Source: Devosia enhydra
GTDB taxonomy: Bacteria > Pseudomonadota > Alphaproteobacteria > Rhizobiales > Devosiaceae
Direction of reading: 5' to 3'
Assembly: GCF_900119845.1 (NCBI RefSeq)
Contig: NZ_FPKU01000001.1
Coordinates: forward strand, 405,528-469,527
Length of the DNA: 64,000 bases
Below the pieces are notes generated by a model. The model saw nothing but the letters and a program-made list of their open reading frames with translations. It ran no database searches and was not told the origin of the DNA. Position numbers and translations under genes: made by a program. Each line of letters begins with the position of its first letter. The first letter of the stretch is position 1. Shown here piece after piece: positions 43,429 through 52,736 of the stretch.

Positions 43429-43959
43429 GTGATCTTCGACTTCATGCGCAAGCGCCGCAATTCCGACGCGGTTTACGCCGTGTACCGAGCCATTGTGGCG
43501 CAATCCCGGCGCCCGCAATTCTACGCCGAGTGGGGCGTTCCGGACACGGTGACCGGCCGTTTCGACATGATCAGCCTGCACCTTGCGCTGCTGTTCAAGC
43601 GCTGCGCGCGCGAATCCGACGCGAGCCGTGAGTTCAGCCAGGAGGTTTTCGATCTCTTCTTCAAGGATATGGACCGCTCCCTGCGCGAGATGGGTGCGGG
43701 CGACCTTGCCGTGCCCAAGAAGGTCAAGACGATGAGCTCGATCTTTTTCGGCCTCGTGGACAAGGTCACGCGGGCCATCGACGCCAATGATGCCGACCAG
43801 CTGGCCGAGGTGCTGTCCCGCAACATATTGGGCGGCGAGGGCGCGGCCGGCGCCTTGCCGATGGCCCACTACGTCATCGATCAGCACCGGCGCCTGTCGC
43901 AGCAGCCGGTGGAGACGATCCTTTCGGGGCAGATCGACTTCGAGGGAGAGCCCGCATGA
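43429..43959 (+). CDS. Ubiquinol-cytochrome c chaperone family protein (CBP3-like)
   Basis: 176 residues; eukaryotic CBP3 relatives assist assembly of cytochrome bc1. The start is a GTG at 43429 after CTGGAG. Family pattern: YRAIVAQSRRPQFYAEWGVPDTVTGRFDMISLH, then DMDRSLREMGAGDLAVPKKVK and FGLVDKVTRAI. It overlaps the DUF177 gene by 4 bases, the usual gene pair in alphaproteobacteria. Confidence 0.9.
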   Translation: MIFDFMRKRRNSDAVYAVYRAIVAQSRRPQFYAEWGVPDTVTGRFDMISLHLALLFKRCARESDASREFSQEVFDLFFKDMDRSLREMGAGDLAVPKKVKTMSSIFFGLVDKVTRAIDANDADQLAEVLSRNILGGEGAAGALPMAHYVIDQHRRLSQQPVETILSGQIDFEGEPA

Positions 43960-44516
43960 GCCCGCCCAGCGATCTGCCGGTGGAAGACCCCGCCATCCTC
44001 ATCAGCGATGCCTCCCTGCGCATCGATTCGATGCCGCCCGATGGCAGGGCACTCGAACTGTCCGTATCCGCCGATGAGCGGGCGGCGATCGCCGAGAGCC
44101 TCTCGATCACCGCTCTCGATGCCCTGGCGGTGACCCTAAAGGCGACGCGCTTTCGCGGCGGTCTGCGAATCACCGGCAAGCTCTTTGCCCGTCTTGAGCA
44201 GCCTTGCGTCGTCACTCTCGAGCCGGTGCACCAGACGGTCGAGGAGCCGGTGGATCGGATCTTTCTGCCCGTGCCGCAAAAGCGCCGCGATCCGGAGGCG
44301 GAGGTGTTCGTCGATGTCGAGGGCGAAGATGCTCCCGATTATTTCGAGGGTCACGAGGTCGATCTTTCGGCCCTGATCATCGAGACGTTGTCGCTGGGCA
44401 TCGATCCCTATCCCCGCGCCCAGGGCGCAGATACCGCTGTGGTTCTGCCCAGGACTGACGACGTCGAGACCTCGCCTTTTGCGCGGCTCAAGGCGCTCAA
44501 GGATCAGGACAGCTGA
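43956..44516 (+). CDS. DUF177 (YceD-like) protein
   Basis: 186 residues with the YceD-type centre RLEQPCVVTLEPVHQTVEEPVDR and a DLSALIIETLSLGIDPYPR block near the C-terminus. In many bacteria yceD precedes rpmF and plsX and is linked to 23S rRNA or membrane synthesis; here rpmF is missing and plsX follows directly. Start overlaps the upstream stop (ATGA). Confidence 0.88.
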   Translation: MSPPSDLPVEDPAILISDASLRIDSMPPDGRALELSVSADERAAIAESLSITALDALAVTLKATRFRGGLRITGKLFARLEQPCVVTLEPVHQTVEEPVDRIFLPVPQKRRDPEAEVFVDVEGEDAPDYFEGHEVDLSALIIETLSLGIDPYPRAQGADTAVVLPRTDDVETSPFARLKALKDQDS

Positions 44517-44606
44517 AGCGTCCGGCTGGGCGCGGGGCTTGCACGCCCCTGACGAATGGATATCTTCACCCCAAGGCCCTGCGCCGGGCTGCAACTTCGG
44601 GCGACT

Positions 44607-45677
44607 ATGGCTGACACCATCCGCATTTCAGTAGACGCCATGGGCGGCGACAATGGCCCGCGCGTCGCAATCCAAGGTGCGCGCCTGGCCTTCAAGGAAC
44701 GGCGCAATATCAGCTTCATCTTCCACGGGCGCGAGGCCGAACTCCTGCCGCTGCTCGATGAATGCCCAGAGCTGAAGCCCGTCTCGACCGTCCGGCACTG
44801 CGATCTCGTCATCGCCATGGACGAAAAACCCTCGGTGGCGCTGCGCAAGGGCCGCGGCAATTCCTCGATGTGGAACGCGCTGCAATCGGTGAAGGACGGA
44901 GAGGCCGATGTCGCCGTCTCAGGCGGCAATACCGGCGCACTCATGGCGATGGCGACGTTCTGCCTGAGGCCCATGGAAGGCATTTCCCGCCCCGCGATCG
45001 CGGCCATCTGGCCGACCTTGCGCAGCGACATCATCGTGCTCGATGTGGGCGCCACCGTGGGCGGCGATGCGCGCCAGCTCGTCGACTTCTCGATCCTCGG
45101 CGCCGCGCTGGCCAATGCGCTGTTTGACCAGGAGAGCCCCACGGTGGGCCTGCTCAATGTCGGCACCGAAGAGGTCAAGGGGCTCGACCAGGTCAAGGAA
45201 GCGGGCCGGCTTCTGACCGCAAGCAGCGGCGCCGGCTTCACCTATCGCGGCTTCGTTGAAGGGGACGATATCGGCAAGGGCACGGTGGATGTCGTGGTCA
45301 CTGAGGGCTTTACCGGCAATATCGCGCTCAAGACGGCCGAGGGCACGGCGCGGCAGGTAGGCACCTATGTGCGCTCCGCCCTGCGGGCCAACCTGCTGTC
45401 GCGCATCGGCGCGTTGCTCGCCAGCCAGGCCATGGCCGCGCTCAAGCGCAAGCTCGATCCGCGCTCGGTCAATGGCGGGGTCTTTCTGGGGCTCAATGGC
45501 ATCGTGATAAAAAGCCATGGCGGCACGGACGAGATCGGTTACAAGAGCGCGCTCGGGCTGGCCTATGAAATGGCGCGCAGCCGGCTGATCGACAAGATCG
45601 GTGATCGCGTGCGGCGGTTTCCTCCCCTGCCTGCGACCGAAAACAAGAATTCCGAGGCGGAAGGAAGTCGCGCGTGA
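44607..45677 (+). CDS. plsX: Phosphate acyltransferase PlsX
   Basis: Makes acyl-phosphate from acyl-ACP for phospholipid synthesis. 356 residues from [20 protein letters not shown]; an in-frame ATG 17 codons earlier (44556) is less likely. Later motifs are [14 protein letters not shown] and [16 protein letters not shown]. The stop overlaps the fabH GTG. Confidence 0.95.
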   Translation: MADTIRISVDAMGGDNGPRVAIQGARLAFKERRNISFIFHGREAELLPLLDECPELKPVSTVRHCDLVIAMDEKPSVALRKGRGNSSMWNALQSVKDGEADVAVSGGNTGALMAMATFCLRPMEGISRPAIAAIWPTLRSDIIVLDVGATVGGDARQLVDFSILGAALANALFDQESPTVGLLNVGTEEVKGLDQVKEAGRLLTASSGAGFTYRGFVEGDDIGKGTVDVVVTEGFTGNIALKTAEGTARQVGTYVRSALRANLLSRIGALLASQAMAALKRKLDPRSVNGGVFLGLNGIVIKSHGGTDEIGYKSALGLAYEMARSRLIDKIGDRVRRFPPLPATENKNSEAEGSRA

Positions 45678-46639
45678 GCCAGCCCCGTTCGATCATCCGC
45701 GGCGTCGGGGGCTATCTGCCGTCGCGCATTCTCACCAATGACGAACTGGCAAAGACCGTCGATACCTCCGACGAGTGGATCCAGCAGCGCGTTGGCATCA
45801 AGCAGCGCCATATCGCGGCAGAGGGTGAATTCACCTCAGACCTCGCGGTCAACGCCGCGCGCCGGGCGCTCGATGCCGCGGGGCTGACCCCCGCCGATAT
45901 CGATCTGATCGTCGTCGGTACCACTACGCCCGATCTGACCTTTCCGGCGACGGCCACGCTGGTCCAGGCCAAGCTGGGCATGCATCACGGCATGGCCTTC
46001 GACATCCAGGCCGTCTGCTCGGGTTTCGTCTTTGCAACCGTCACGGCCGACAGCTATCTCAAGAACGGCATGGCCAGGCGCGCGCTCGTCATCGGCGCCG
46101 AGACCAATTCCCGTCTGCTCGACTGGACCGATCGCAGCACCTGCGTGCTCTTCGGGGACGGCGCCGGGGCGATGATCCTCGAACTGTCAACCGATGGCGA
46201 GCGCGGTATCCTCGCCTCCAGCCTGCGTTCTGACGGGCATTTCTGGGACAAGCTGCATACCGATGGCGGGCCGTCCAGCACGCAGTCCGTGGGCCATCTG
46301 CGCATGGAGGGCCGTGAGGTTTTCCGCCATGCGGTCGGCAAGATCACCGACGTGGTCGAAAGCGTCTTTGCCGCGACCGGCACGACGGTGGACGATCTCG
46401 ACTGGTTCGTGCCGCACCAGGCCAATCGCCGCATCATCGAGGGCGCCGGCCAGAAGCTCGGCATCCCGCCCGAAAAGGTCATCATCACGGTGGACCGGCA
46501 TGCCAACACTTCTGCGGCGTCGGTGCCGCTCGCGCTCAACGAGGCTGTCGGCGACGGCCGGATCAAGCCGGGTGACCTCGTGATGATCGAAGCGATGGGC
46601 GGCGGTTTCACCTGGGGTGCGTCTCTGATCCGCTGGTAA
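45674..46639 (+). CDS. fabH: Beta-ketoacyl-ACP synthase III
   Basis: Initiates fatty acid synthesis by condensing acetyl-CoA with malonyl-ACP. 321 residues from a GTG overlapping the plsX stop. Catalytic triad: Cys115 in DIQAVCSGF, His in VPHQANRRI, Asn in HANTSAAS. plsX-fabH-ihfA is the conserved order. Confidence 0.96.
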   Translation: MSQPRSIIRGVGGYLPSRILTNDELAKTVDTSDEWIQQRVGIKQRHIAAEGEFTSDLAVNAARRALDAAGLTPADIDLIVVGTTTPDLTFPATATLVQAKLGMHHGMAFDIQAVCSGFVFATVTADSYLKNGMARRALVIGAETNSRLLDWTDRSTCVLFGDGAGAMILELSTDGERGILASSLRSDGHFWDKLHTDGGPSSTQSVGHLRMEGREVFRHAVGKITDVVESVFAATGTTVDDLDWFVPHQANRRIIEGAGQKLGIPPEKVIITVDRHANTSAASVPLALNEAVGDGRIKPGDLVMIEAMGGGFTWGASLIRW

Positions 46640-46766
46640 CGCGCCGCGGTTGCCAGAACCCTGCGTCAGCGCTAATCTCATCGTCCCCGCAGAGACTTGC
46701 GCGCGGACTTGGGGGATAGACGGGGGCGTTCGGAAATTACCCGGCTCAGGGAGACGAGGGGTGCCA

Positions 46767-47078
46767 ATGACACGCAAGACGGTCACCAGGGCAGATCTGG
46801 CGGAAGTGGTCTACGAGACTGTCGGGCTCTCCCGCACGGAATCGGCTGAACTGGTCGAGCGTGTGCTCGATCTGGTGGCCGAAGCGCTTGTGCGGGGCGA
46901 AAACGTCAAGCTCTCGTCGTTCGGTTCCTTCCAGGTCCGGTCCAAGAACGAACGCATAGGGCGCAACCCCAAGACGGGTGAGGAAGTACCGATCCTGCCG
47001 CGCCAGGTTCTGGTGTTCAAACCCAGCAACGTGTTGAAATCCAAGATCAACAAATCTATGGTCGGCACTGGCAAATAA
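46767..47078 (+). CDS. ihfA: Integration host factor subunit alpha
   Basis: DNA-bending histone-like protein. 103 residues from [20 protein letters not shown]; a GTG at 46761 (MPMTRK) is an alternative. The HU/IHF signature [20 protein letters not shown] (the beta-arm) is intact, and the protein ends with SKINKSMVG. It follows fabH and precedes the MerR gene by 24 bases. Confidence 0.96.
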   Translation: MTRKTVTRADLAEVVYETVGLSRTESAELVERVLDLVAEALVRGENVKLSSFGSFQVRSKNERIGRNPKTGEEVPILPRQVLVFKPSNVLKSKINKSMVGTGK

Positions 47079-47102
47079 GGGTTTCTGTCAAGGAGACGCC
47101 GC

Positions 47103-47684
47103 GTGGAAAAATCCCCGGACGCCTTCCGGACAATCTCAGAGGCGGCCGAAGAACTCGATCTCCCCCAGCATGTGCTGCGCTTCTGGGAGACGCGCTTCAC
47201 CACGATCAAGCCCCTCAAGCGGGGCGGCGGCCGTCGCTATTACCGTCCCGAAGATGTGCTGCTGCTCAAGGGCATCCGGCACCTGCTCTATGACCAGGGC
47301 TTTACCATCAAGGGCGTGCAGCGCATCCTCAAGGAGCAGGGGCCGCGGCATGTCATGTCGATCGGCGATGGTCGCCCGTTCGAGCCGGCTTCGCTGTCCG
47401 CTCTTCCCTCACCAGACGACCTTTCCGAGGATGATCGCGAGCCCGCCGCTCTCGACGATGGCGAAAGCTATGACGAGGTCAGCTTCGACAGCGGCGATGG
47501 GGCCTCGGAGCCCCACGTGCCGAATTCGGCCGCCCAAGCGCCCGACATCATCGTCGGGGCGCCGGTTCCGCGCAGCAGCGGCAATCCGGTGGGGCTTTCC
47601 GACGATGATCGCCAGCGGCTCGAGCGGGTCCTCAAGGAGCTTCTTGACTGCAAGCGCCTGCTCGATCGTGTCCGCGAACACTGA
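47103..47684 (+). CDS. MerR-family transcriptional regulator
   Basis: 193 residues from a GTG at 47103 after AAGGAGACGCC. The N-terminal MerR domain reads [25 protein letters not shown] and [29 protein letters not shown] long acidic middle region (about 88-165) leads to a short C-terminal helix. No metal-binding cysteines are seen. This gene follows ihfA in many rhizobia, with a proline tRNA next; here other genes intervene. Confidence 0.9.
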   Translation: MEKSPDAFRTISEAAEELDLPQHVLRFWETRFTTIKPLKRGGGRRYYRPEDVLLLKGIRHLLYDQGFTIKGVQRILKEQGPRHVMSIGDGRPFEPASLSALPSPDDLSEDDREPAALDDGESYDEVSFDSGDGASEPHVPNSAAQAPDIIVGAPVPRSSGNPVGLSDDDRQRLERVLKELLDCKRLLDRVREH

Positions 47685-47705
47685 GAGCAGGCAACTTTCT
47701 GTCGA

Positions 47706-49226
47706 CTAGGCCGCGCGTTTGGGAATGACGATGTTTGGCATGAACATCGCGACGATGGCTCCCGCCGCATAGATCACCGTCACGAAGATGAACATCACGT
47801 CGAAGGCGGCGCTGTAATGCCCCAGCACATCCGCAGCGAGGCCGGCAGGCAGTTCAGCGACGCCATGAGGTGACAGGCCTGAGAGCCCGTCGCCAAGCGC
47901 GGCGCTGGCCTCGGGCGTCAGCTGGCGCGTCTGGATAGCGAGTGCCATCGCGACAACCGCACCATTGATCGCGAGCCCCAGGCTCGAGCCGATGGTTCGC
48001 GACTGCGTCATGAGACCGGTGGCCGCTCCGATATCCTGGCGCGGCGCGGCGTGCTGCACCGCCACGAGCAGCACCTGCATCGAGAGCCCCAGGCTGATGC
48101 CGAAGAAGGCCATCAGCAAGGCCGTGAACCAGAGCGGCGTCGAGGCGTCGATCAGGGTGAAGGTCAGCGTCGCCACGGCGCCCAGCGCATTGCCGGCGAT
48201 GGGCAGAAACTTGTAGCGACCGGTGCGGGAAATGAGGTGGCCCGCCATCATCGAGGTCAGCATCGCGCCGATCGAGGAGGGCATGAAGAGCATGCCGACG
48301 ATCGTGGGGCTGAGCCCCGTCACGGTCTGGATGTAGAGCGCGAGATAAAAGAACATGCCCAGCGTCGTCATGCCCGCAACGACCTGCAGGATCAGCGCCA
48401 GATTGATGGTGCGATTCCCGAACAGGTGCAGCGGCACGATCGGCTCCTGCGCCCGCTTTTCGATGGCGATGAAAGCGGCAATGCCAAGCGCGCCGATTAT
48501 GGGCAGCACATAGGTCAGGAGATCCGGGCCCTCGGGGCTGAAGACGTGGTCGCACCAATAGACGATGGCGGTGGTCGTTGCGGCGAGAACCACGCCCCCC
48601 AGCCAGTCGATCTTGCGGCGGGCGCCGGCGGGGCGCGACTTCATGGCGGTGACGATGACGGCAAGCACCGCGATGCCTATAGGGATGTTGACCAGAAAGA
48701 CCCAGCGCCAGCCCAGGCTTTCTGTGATCGTGCCGCCCACGACGGGGCCGAGAACCGATGACAGGGCAAAAACCGCAGAGGAATAGCCTTGATACTTGGC
48801 CCGCAGGCGCGGCTCGAACAGCTCGCCGATGACCGCGAAGGCCGTAACCATCAGCCCGCCTCCGCCAAGGCCCTGCAGAACCCGGGCCGCGATCAGGCTT
48901 TCCATCGACCAGGCCAGACCGCAGGTGAGCGAGCCGACCAGAAAAAGCGCGATGGAGACGATCAGCACCATCTTGCGGCCGAACATGTCGCCCAGCTTGC
49001 CATAGATCGGTGCCACGGCCGCAGTGGACAGCATGTAGGCTGCGCCCACCCAGCCAAAGAGATGGAGATTGCCCAGCTCACCGGCGATGGTTGGCAGCGC
49101 CGTCACCACGATCTGCATGTCCAGAGTGGCAAGAAACATCGCCACCAGCACGCTGCCATAGACTGTCAGGGCTGCTGCATTGGGACGTTCGCTAGAGGGA
49201 AGTGCCGCTGCGGCAGTGGCAGACAT
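47706..49226 (-). CDS. DHA2-family MFS multidrug efflux transporter
   Basis: 506 residues with about 14 transmembrane segments, like EmrB/QacA drug-proton antiporters. Motif C-like LGPVVGGTITESLGWRWVFLVNIPIG (about 160-185), motif A GKLGDMFGRKMVL and the N-terminal LDMQIVVTALPTIAGEL are typical. The ATG at 49226 was chosen over an upstream start in the operator region. It is divergent from a MarR regulator, which very likely represses it through the palindrome in the shared promoter. It converges with the MerR gene. Confidence 0.92.
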   Translation of the reverse strand: MSATAAAALPSSERPNAAALTVYGSVLVAMFLATLDMQIVVTALPTIAGELGNLHLFGWVGAAYMLSTAAVAPIYGKLGDMFGRKMVLIVSIALFLVGSLTCGLAWSMESLIAARVLQGLGGGGLMVTAFAVIGELFEPRLRAKYQGYSSAVFALSSVLGPVVGGTITESLGWRWVFLVNIPIGIAVLAVIVTAMKSRPAGARRKIDWLGGVVLAATTTAIVYWCDHVFSPEGPDLLTYVLPIIGALGIAAFIAIEKRAQEPIVPLHLFGNRTINLALILQVVAGMTTLGMFFYLALYIQTVTGLSPTIVGMLFMPSSIGAMLTSMMAGHLISRTGRYKFLPIAGNALGAVATLTFTLIDASTPLWFTALLMAFFGISLGLSMQVLLVAVQHAAPRQDIGAATGLMTQSRTIGSSLGLAINGAVVAMALAIQTRQLTPEASAALGDGLSGLSPHGVAELPAGLAADVLGHYSAAFDVMFIFVTVIYAAGAIVAMFMPNIVIPKRAA

Positions 49227-49270
49227 GGACTGAACCCTTGTTGGACGCCCGGTTCTGGCTCCGCGCAGAT

Positions 49271-49291
49271 TATATGTCAATCTCACATATA
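49271..49291. promoter_or_regulatory. MarR operator between MFS and MarR genes
   Basis: TATATGT-caatctc-ACATATA is a perfect inverted repeat with 7-base arms, located midway between the divergent starts (49226 and 49319). It fits the size and AT-rich form of MarR operators and would control both genes. Confidence 0.72.
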
Positions 49292-49318
49292 TGCGATCAG
49301 CACATAATTGCGCGCGGC

Positions 49319-49909
49319 ATGGATCGCTGCTACGACGCGGCCATGTGCACAGATCTCCATCTCGATCCCGAACTGATCCGAATTGCCGAAGCCACCGGCA
49401 TGTCCCACGAGGGCGCCGAAGCGGTCGCGGCGATCGACGAGGTGATGATCCGCATCCGCCGCGCCCTGATGCGCCGGGATCTCGGCCGACAGATCCTGAG
49501 CCGGCTCGATTCAGGACTGGAACTCATCCATCTCGATGCGCTCTGGGCGGTCGATTCGGATGCGCCCGATGCAGGTGAGATGACGGTGGGGCAGGTTGCC
49601 GCGCGCCTCGAGATCGATCCCTCCCGCGCCAGCCGCATCGTCGCGGAACTCGTGGACAAGGGCTATCTCGTGCGCGTCGCGTCCCAGGCCGATGCTCGCC
49701 GGATCTGCCTTGGATTGACCCTCTTGGGTCAGAACCTTCTGAACGACGTCAAGGCCATGAAATGGGGCGCCTTCAGCAGGGCGCTTGCCTCCTGGCCGGA
49801 AGATGAGATCGTGCTCTTCGCCCGCCTGCTCGATCGCTTCAGCACCTGGACAACCGACGCCTTCGCGGACACGGCCGAGGCACCCCTGGATGAGGCGAAA
49901 GCGTCCTGA
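49319..49909 (+). CDS. MarR-family regulator of the MFS efflux gene
   Basis: 196 residues from the ATG at 49319; a second ATG at 49343 (MCTDLHLDPE) may be the true start. The winged-helix core is MTVGQVAARLEIDPSRASRIVAELVDKGYLVRVASQADARR. Divergent from the MFS efflux gene with a perfect palindrome between, so it is probably a ligand-releasable repressor of that pump and of itself. Two N-terminal cysteines (in DRCYDAAMC) exist only if the first start is used. Confidence 0.88.
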   Translation: MDRCYDAAMCTDLHLDPELIRIAEATGMSHEGAEAVAAIDEVMIRIRRALMRRDLGRQILSRLDSGLELIHLDALWAVDSDAPDAGEMTVGQVAARLEIDPSRASRIVAELVDKGYLVRVASQADARRICLGLTLLGQNLLNDVKAMKWGAFSRALASWPEDEIVLFARLLDRFSTWTTDAFADTAEAPLDEAKAS

Positions 49910-49976
49910 CGCGCGCTTGCCCGGTCCGGCACGCAGGTGCTGAGGGGACCACACGAGAGTGCATCTTTCGCGCAAT

Positions 49977-50010
49977 GCAAAGGGGCTCCCGGATGGTCCG
50001 GAAGCCCTTG
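49977..50010 (-). terminator. Terminator of the Omp25-like gene
   Basis: Near-perfect stem built on GGGCTCCCGG/CCGGAAGCCC, flanked by GCAA and TTGC; the minus strand continues with TTTGCATTG. It lies 20 bases beyond the barrel gene's stop. Confidence 0.65.
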
Positions 50011-50029
50011 CAGATGAGGTTGGCGCGCC

Positions 50030-50665
50030 TCAGAAGTGGAAGTTGGCGCCCACTTTGATCGTCGAAAAGTTCGACGAAACGCCATAGCCATAGTCCTCGA
50101 AATCGGTGAACCCGAAATCGTGGTAGAGATACTCGGCCTTCAGGGAGACGTTCTCGGTGACCATGGCTTCCACGCCGGCACCGGCAACCCAGCCCGTCAG
50201 GATTTCCGAATCATAGTCGAAGATCGAGGCGCCGGCGAAGGCAACGCCCGCCGTGCCGTAAACGAGGAACATGCCGGCATCGAAGCCCGCACGGCCACGG
50301 ATAGTGCCGACCCAGTCGATGCCATCGCCGACTTCGAAGTCGCCATCGTCTTCCTGCACCTGCAGATTGGTCCAAGCGATATCGCCCTCGACGCCCAGCA
50401 CGACGCCGCCGAGGTTGACGTTGTAACCGGCCTGCACGCCGGCCAGCCAGCCATCGATATCGTCTTCGTAGGGCGGGGTATCGTCATCGGCGATGCCGCC
50501 GAAGCCGTATCCGAGATTGGCGCCGATATAAGCACCGCTCCAGCTTTCGGCCGGCGACGCCGGAACGAACGGCTGGGCCGGGACGTAGAGATCAGCCGCC
50601 GAAGCAGACATCACCATTGCCGCCGAAGCGACGATGGTCGCCAGCGGAAGATTAACGAATCGCAT
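50030..50665 (-). CDS. Omp25/RopB-like outer-membrane beta-barrel protein
   Basis: 211 residues from the ATG at 50665, preceded by GGAGACTTGAG. Signal peptide 1-23 (ending VMSASA), mature ADLYVP. The body is an 8-strand barrel pattern: WSGAYIGANLGYGFGG, GWLAGVQAGYNVNLGGVVLGVEG, RGRAGF, and a C-terminal strand ending GANFHF, with the terminal Phe needed for BAM recognition. This is the outer-membrane protein class of Brucella Omp25/Omp31 and rhizobial RopB. It sits alone between the MarR gene and tRNA-Pro. Confidence 0.9.
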   Translation of the reverse strand: MRFVNLPLATIVASAAMVMSASAADLYVPAQPFVPASPAESWSGAYIGANLGYGFGGIADDDTPPYEDDIDGWLAGVQAGYNVNLGGVVLGVEGDIAWTNLQVQEDDGDFEVGDGIDWVGTIRGRAGFDAGMFLVYGTAGVAFAGASIFDYDSEILTGWVAGAGVEAMVTENVSLKAEYLYHDFGFTDFEDYGYGVSSNFSTIKVGANFHF

Positions 50666-50935
50666 TCTCAAGTCTCCAGATTATGGATGCCCGCGAAAGG
50701 GCATGCGGGTCGGAGAGCGGCAATTGCATGGGACAGAGGCCGGGCGTTTAAGGTTCGGTGTGCCAAATTCGTCACCACGTCGCTGGCGCGAGCTACTGCT
50801 GCTGGTCAGTGGCACTCAGGGGAAATAGGAGGGATCGTCAGCGTTACGCTCTGTGCCGGTTACCTGCTTATCGCGTCATGCCCCAAAATTGCCTCTTGCA
50901 TCAAAAGGCAAGCCTCTGTAGGGGTTCCGGCCAGT

Positions 50936-51012
50936 CGGGGTGTAGCGCAGCCTGGTAGCGCATTTGTCTGGGGGACAAAGGGTCGTCGGTTCAAATCCGG
51001 CCACTCCGACCA
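50936..51012 (+). tRNA. tRNA-Pro (anticodon GGG)
   Basis: 77 bases with CCA encoded. Acceptor arms CGGGGTG/CACTCCG, D-arm GCGCAGCCTGGTAGCGC, anticodon stem TTTGT/ACAAA with loop CTGGGGG (anticodon GGG), and T-loop GGTTCAAATCC. The same tRNA follows the ihfA-merR pair in other alphaproteobacteria. Confidence 0.97.
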
Positions 51013-51052
51013 TCTTCTCCCAATCGTCCGTGTACGAACCGTGTCGTATCTG

Positions 51053-51406
51053 TCAGACGGCGGCCAATGTCGCCGCTAGCGCAAGTGCGGCAGGCAGCGC
51101 CTGTACATAGAGGATACGGATGCTCGATGTTGCGGCGCCGAATATGCCAGCGACGATGACGCAGCCCAAAAAGAACAACTTGAAGGCGAGGCCTGCCTCG
51201 GCCTGAAGCACGCCGACCAGCAAGCCGGCGGCGAGAAAGCCGTTATAGAGCCCCTGATTGGCGGCCAGCACTTTGGTGGCCCGCGCAAATTCCGGCGTGA
51301 GGCCGAAGGCCTTTCGGCCCTGCGGCTTGTCCCACAGCAGCATTTCGAGAATGACGATCCACACATGGATCGCGATCACGACGACGATCAGCGCGTTCGC
51401 AATCAC
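51053..51406 (-). CDS. DUF1304 membrane protein
   Basis: 117 residues from a GTG at 51406 (after GGGGGCTGAG), which matches the family's usual N-terminus; an in-frame GTG at 51436 would add ten residues. Four transmembrane helices; the family core LEMLLWDKPQGRKAFGLTPEF and KVLAANQGLYNGFLAAGLL is clear. Function unknown. Confidence 0.9.
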   Translation of the reverse strand: MIANALIVVVIAIHVWIVILEMLLWDKPQGRKAFGLTPEFARATKVLAANQGLYNGFLAAGLLVGVLQAEAGLAFKLFFLGCVIVAGIFGAATSSIRILYVQALPAALALAATLAAV

Positions 51407-51460
51407 CTCAGCCCCCGTTTTCCGGCACTCTGTCACGAGGCGATGAGGACGGCAATGTGC

Positions 51461-51489
51461 GACGGGAGCCGACAGTGCCGGCTCCCGTC
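51461..51489. repeat. 10-base-arm stem-loop between two minus-strand genes
   Basis: GACGGGAGCC/GGCTCCCGTC with a 9-base loop, between the sugar dehydrogenase stop (51522) and the DUF1304 start. No T-run on either strand, so termination would be inefficient or rho-assisted. Confidence 0.45.
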
Positions 51490-51521
51490 AGTCTAGATGG
51501 GTTCGAACTTGGCTCGTCGCA

Positions 51522-52736
51522 TCACTGCTCCGACGACAGCCTCAGAATGCTCGAGGGACCGGAACGAGCCTCCGTCACGACATAGACTGCGCCATCTGGC
51601 CCGGCCTTGACGTCGCGCACGCGCGCGCCGACGTCCACGCGCTCTTCGAAAGCGACCTGATCGCCGTCCATGTGCAGAACGACGATGCCCTCGGTAATGA
51701 GGCCGCCGACGATGAAAGCGCCCTGCCACGGGGCGATTTCGTCGCTGTCATAATAGGCCATGCCCGAAGGCGCGATCACCGGGTCCCAATAATAGACCGG
51801 CTGGGCCGTCTCGGCATCCTGGGTGATGCCGTCGCCCACGGGCGCGCCGTTGTATTCGATGCCATAGGTGACCTCAGGCCAGCCATAATTGACACCGGCC
51901 TCCGGCTTGTTGAGTTCATCGCCACCGCGCGGACCGTGTTCCACGGTCCAGAGGCGCCCTTCACCATCCAGCGCTGCGGACTGCATGTTGCGATGCCCGA
52001 GGCTCCAGATTTCGGGCAGCGCTCCATCCGTGCCGACGAACGGGTTGTCTTCGACCGGCTCGCCGTCCTGCGTGATGCGGAAAACCTTGCCGAGCCCGCT
52101 TCCGAGGTCCTGTGCCTGCACGCGCGGTTCCACATCGGAGCGCTCGCCGACGGTAACGTAAAGGTGGCCCTCGGGGCTGAAGACGAGACGCGAGCCGAAA
52201 TGCTTGTCACCGTCATAGGTCGGCATCTGCTGGAAGATCACGCTGACGTCTTCGAGCGCGCCGCCGCCGGCGTCATCGGTAACGAGCCTGGCTTTCGCGA
52301 CAGACGTGCCGTTGCCGCCCTCGCGAGGCTCCGAGAAGGAAAAGAAGATCGTGTTGGAGGTTTCGAAGTCGGGCGCCAGCGCCACGTCGAGCAATCCGCC
52401 CTGACCGCGCGCATCGACCTCAGGCACGCCGGTGATTTCCGGGCCGGCTTCGCCCTCGGGCGTAATGATATGCATCGCGCCGGGCTTGGTCGTGACGAGC
52501 ATGCTGCCATTGGGCAGGAATTCGAGCGCCCAGAGATGGGGCAGTTGATCGGCGATCGTCTCAATCGCGATCTGCGGCGTCTCGGCGGGCAGCGGGGCCC
52601 GCGTCTGGCCGGCAAAGGCAGGTTCCTGGGCAGGTGCGTTGGGGGCGCCTTGTTCGGCCGTCTGGGCCTGGGCGAGGGCAGGGGCCGCAAATGCGGTCAA
52701 AAGGGTGGTGGCGAGCAGGGCTTGGCGCAGCATCAT
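51522..52736 (-). CDS. PQQ-dependent aldose sugar dehydrogenase (Asd/YliI-like)
   Basis: 404 residues from the ATG at 52736 (after CGGAGATCGCCG). Signal peptide about 1-22, then a Pro/Ala/Gln-rich spacer and a six-bladed propeller of the GDH-B/Asd class: LPHLWALEFLPNGSMLVTTKPG, GQGGLLDVALAPDF, GDKHFGSRLVFSPEGHLYVTVG, LGHRNMQSAALDGEGRLWTVEHGPRGGDELN, and SGMAYYDSD. It would oxidise aldose sugars in the periplasm using PQQ. PQQ synthesis genes are not in the window. Its promoter region holds a CtrA box. Confidence 0.88.
   Translation of the reverse strand: MMLRQALLATTLLTAFAAPALAQAQTAEQGAPNAPAQEPAFAGQTRAPLPAETPQIAIETIADQLPHLWALEFLPNGSMLVTTKPGAMHIITPEGEAGPEITGVPEVDARGQGGLLDVALAPDFETSNTIFFSFSEPREGGNGTSVAKARLVTDDAGGGALEDVSVIFQQMPTYDGDKHFGSRLVFSPEGHLYVTVGERSDVEPRVQAQDLGSGLGKVFRITQDGEPVEDNPFVGTDGALPEIWSLGHRNMQSAALDGEGRLWTVEHGPRGGDELNKPEAGVNYGWPEVTYGIEYNGAPVGDGITQDAETAQPVYYWDPVIAPSGMAYYDSDEIAPWQGAFIVGGLITEGIVVLHMDGDQVAFEERVDVGARVRDVKAGPDGAVYVVTEARSGPSSILRLSSEQ

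Noticed and set aside
50936-51060. tRNA-Pro as an integration site of a genomic island
   Set aside because: No integrase gene, no repeat of the tRNA 3' end and no composition shift downstream were seen.
51461-51489. Stem-loop as a rho-independent terminator
   Set aside because: The 10-base stem is perfect but neither strand has a T-run, so it is listed only as a stem-loop.
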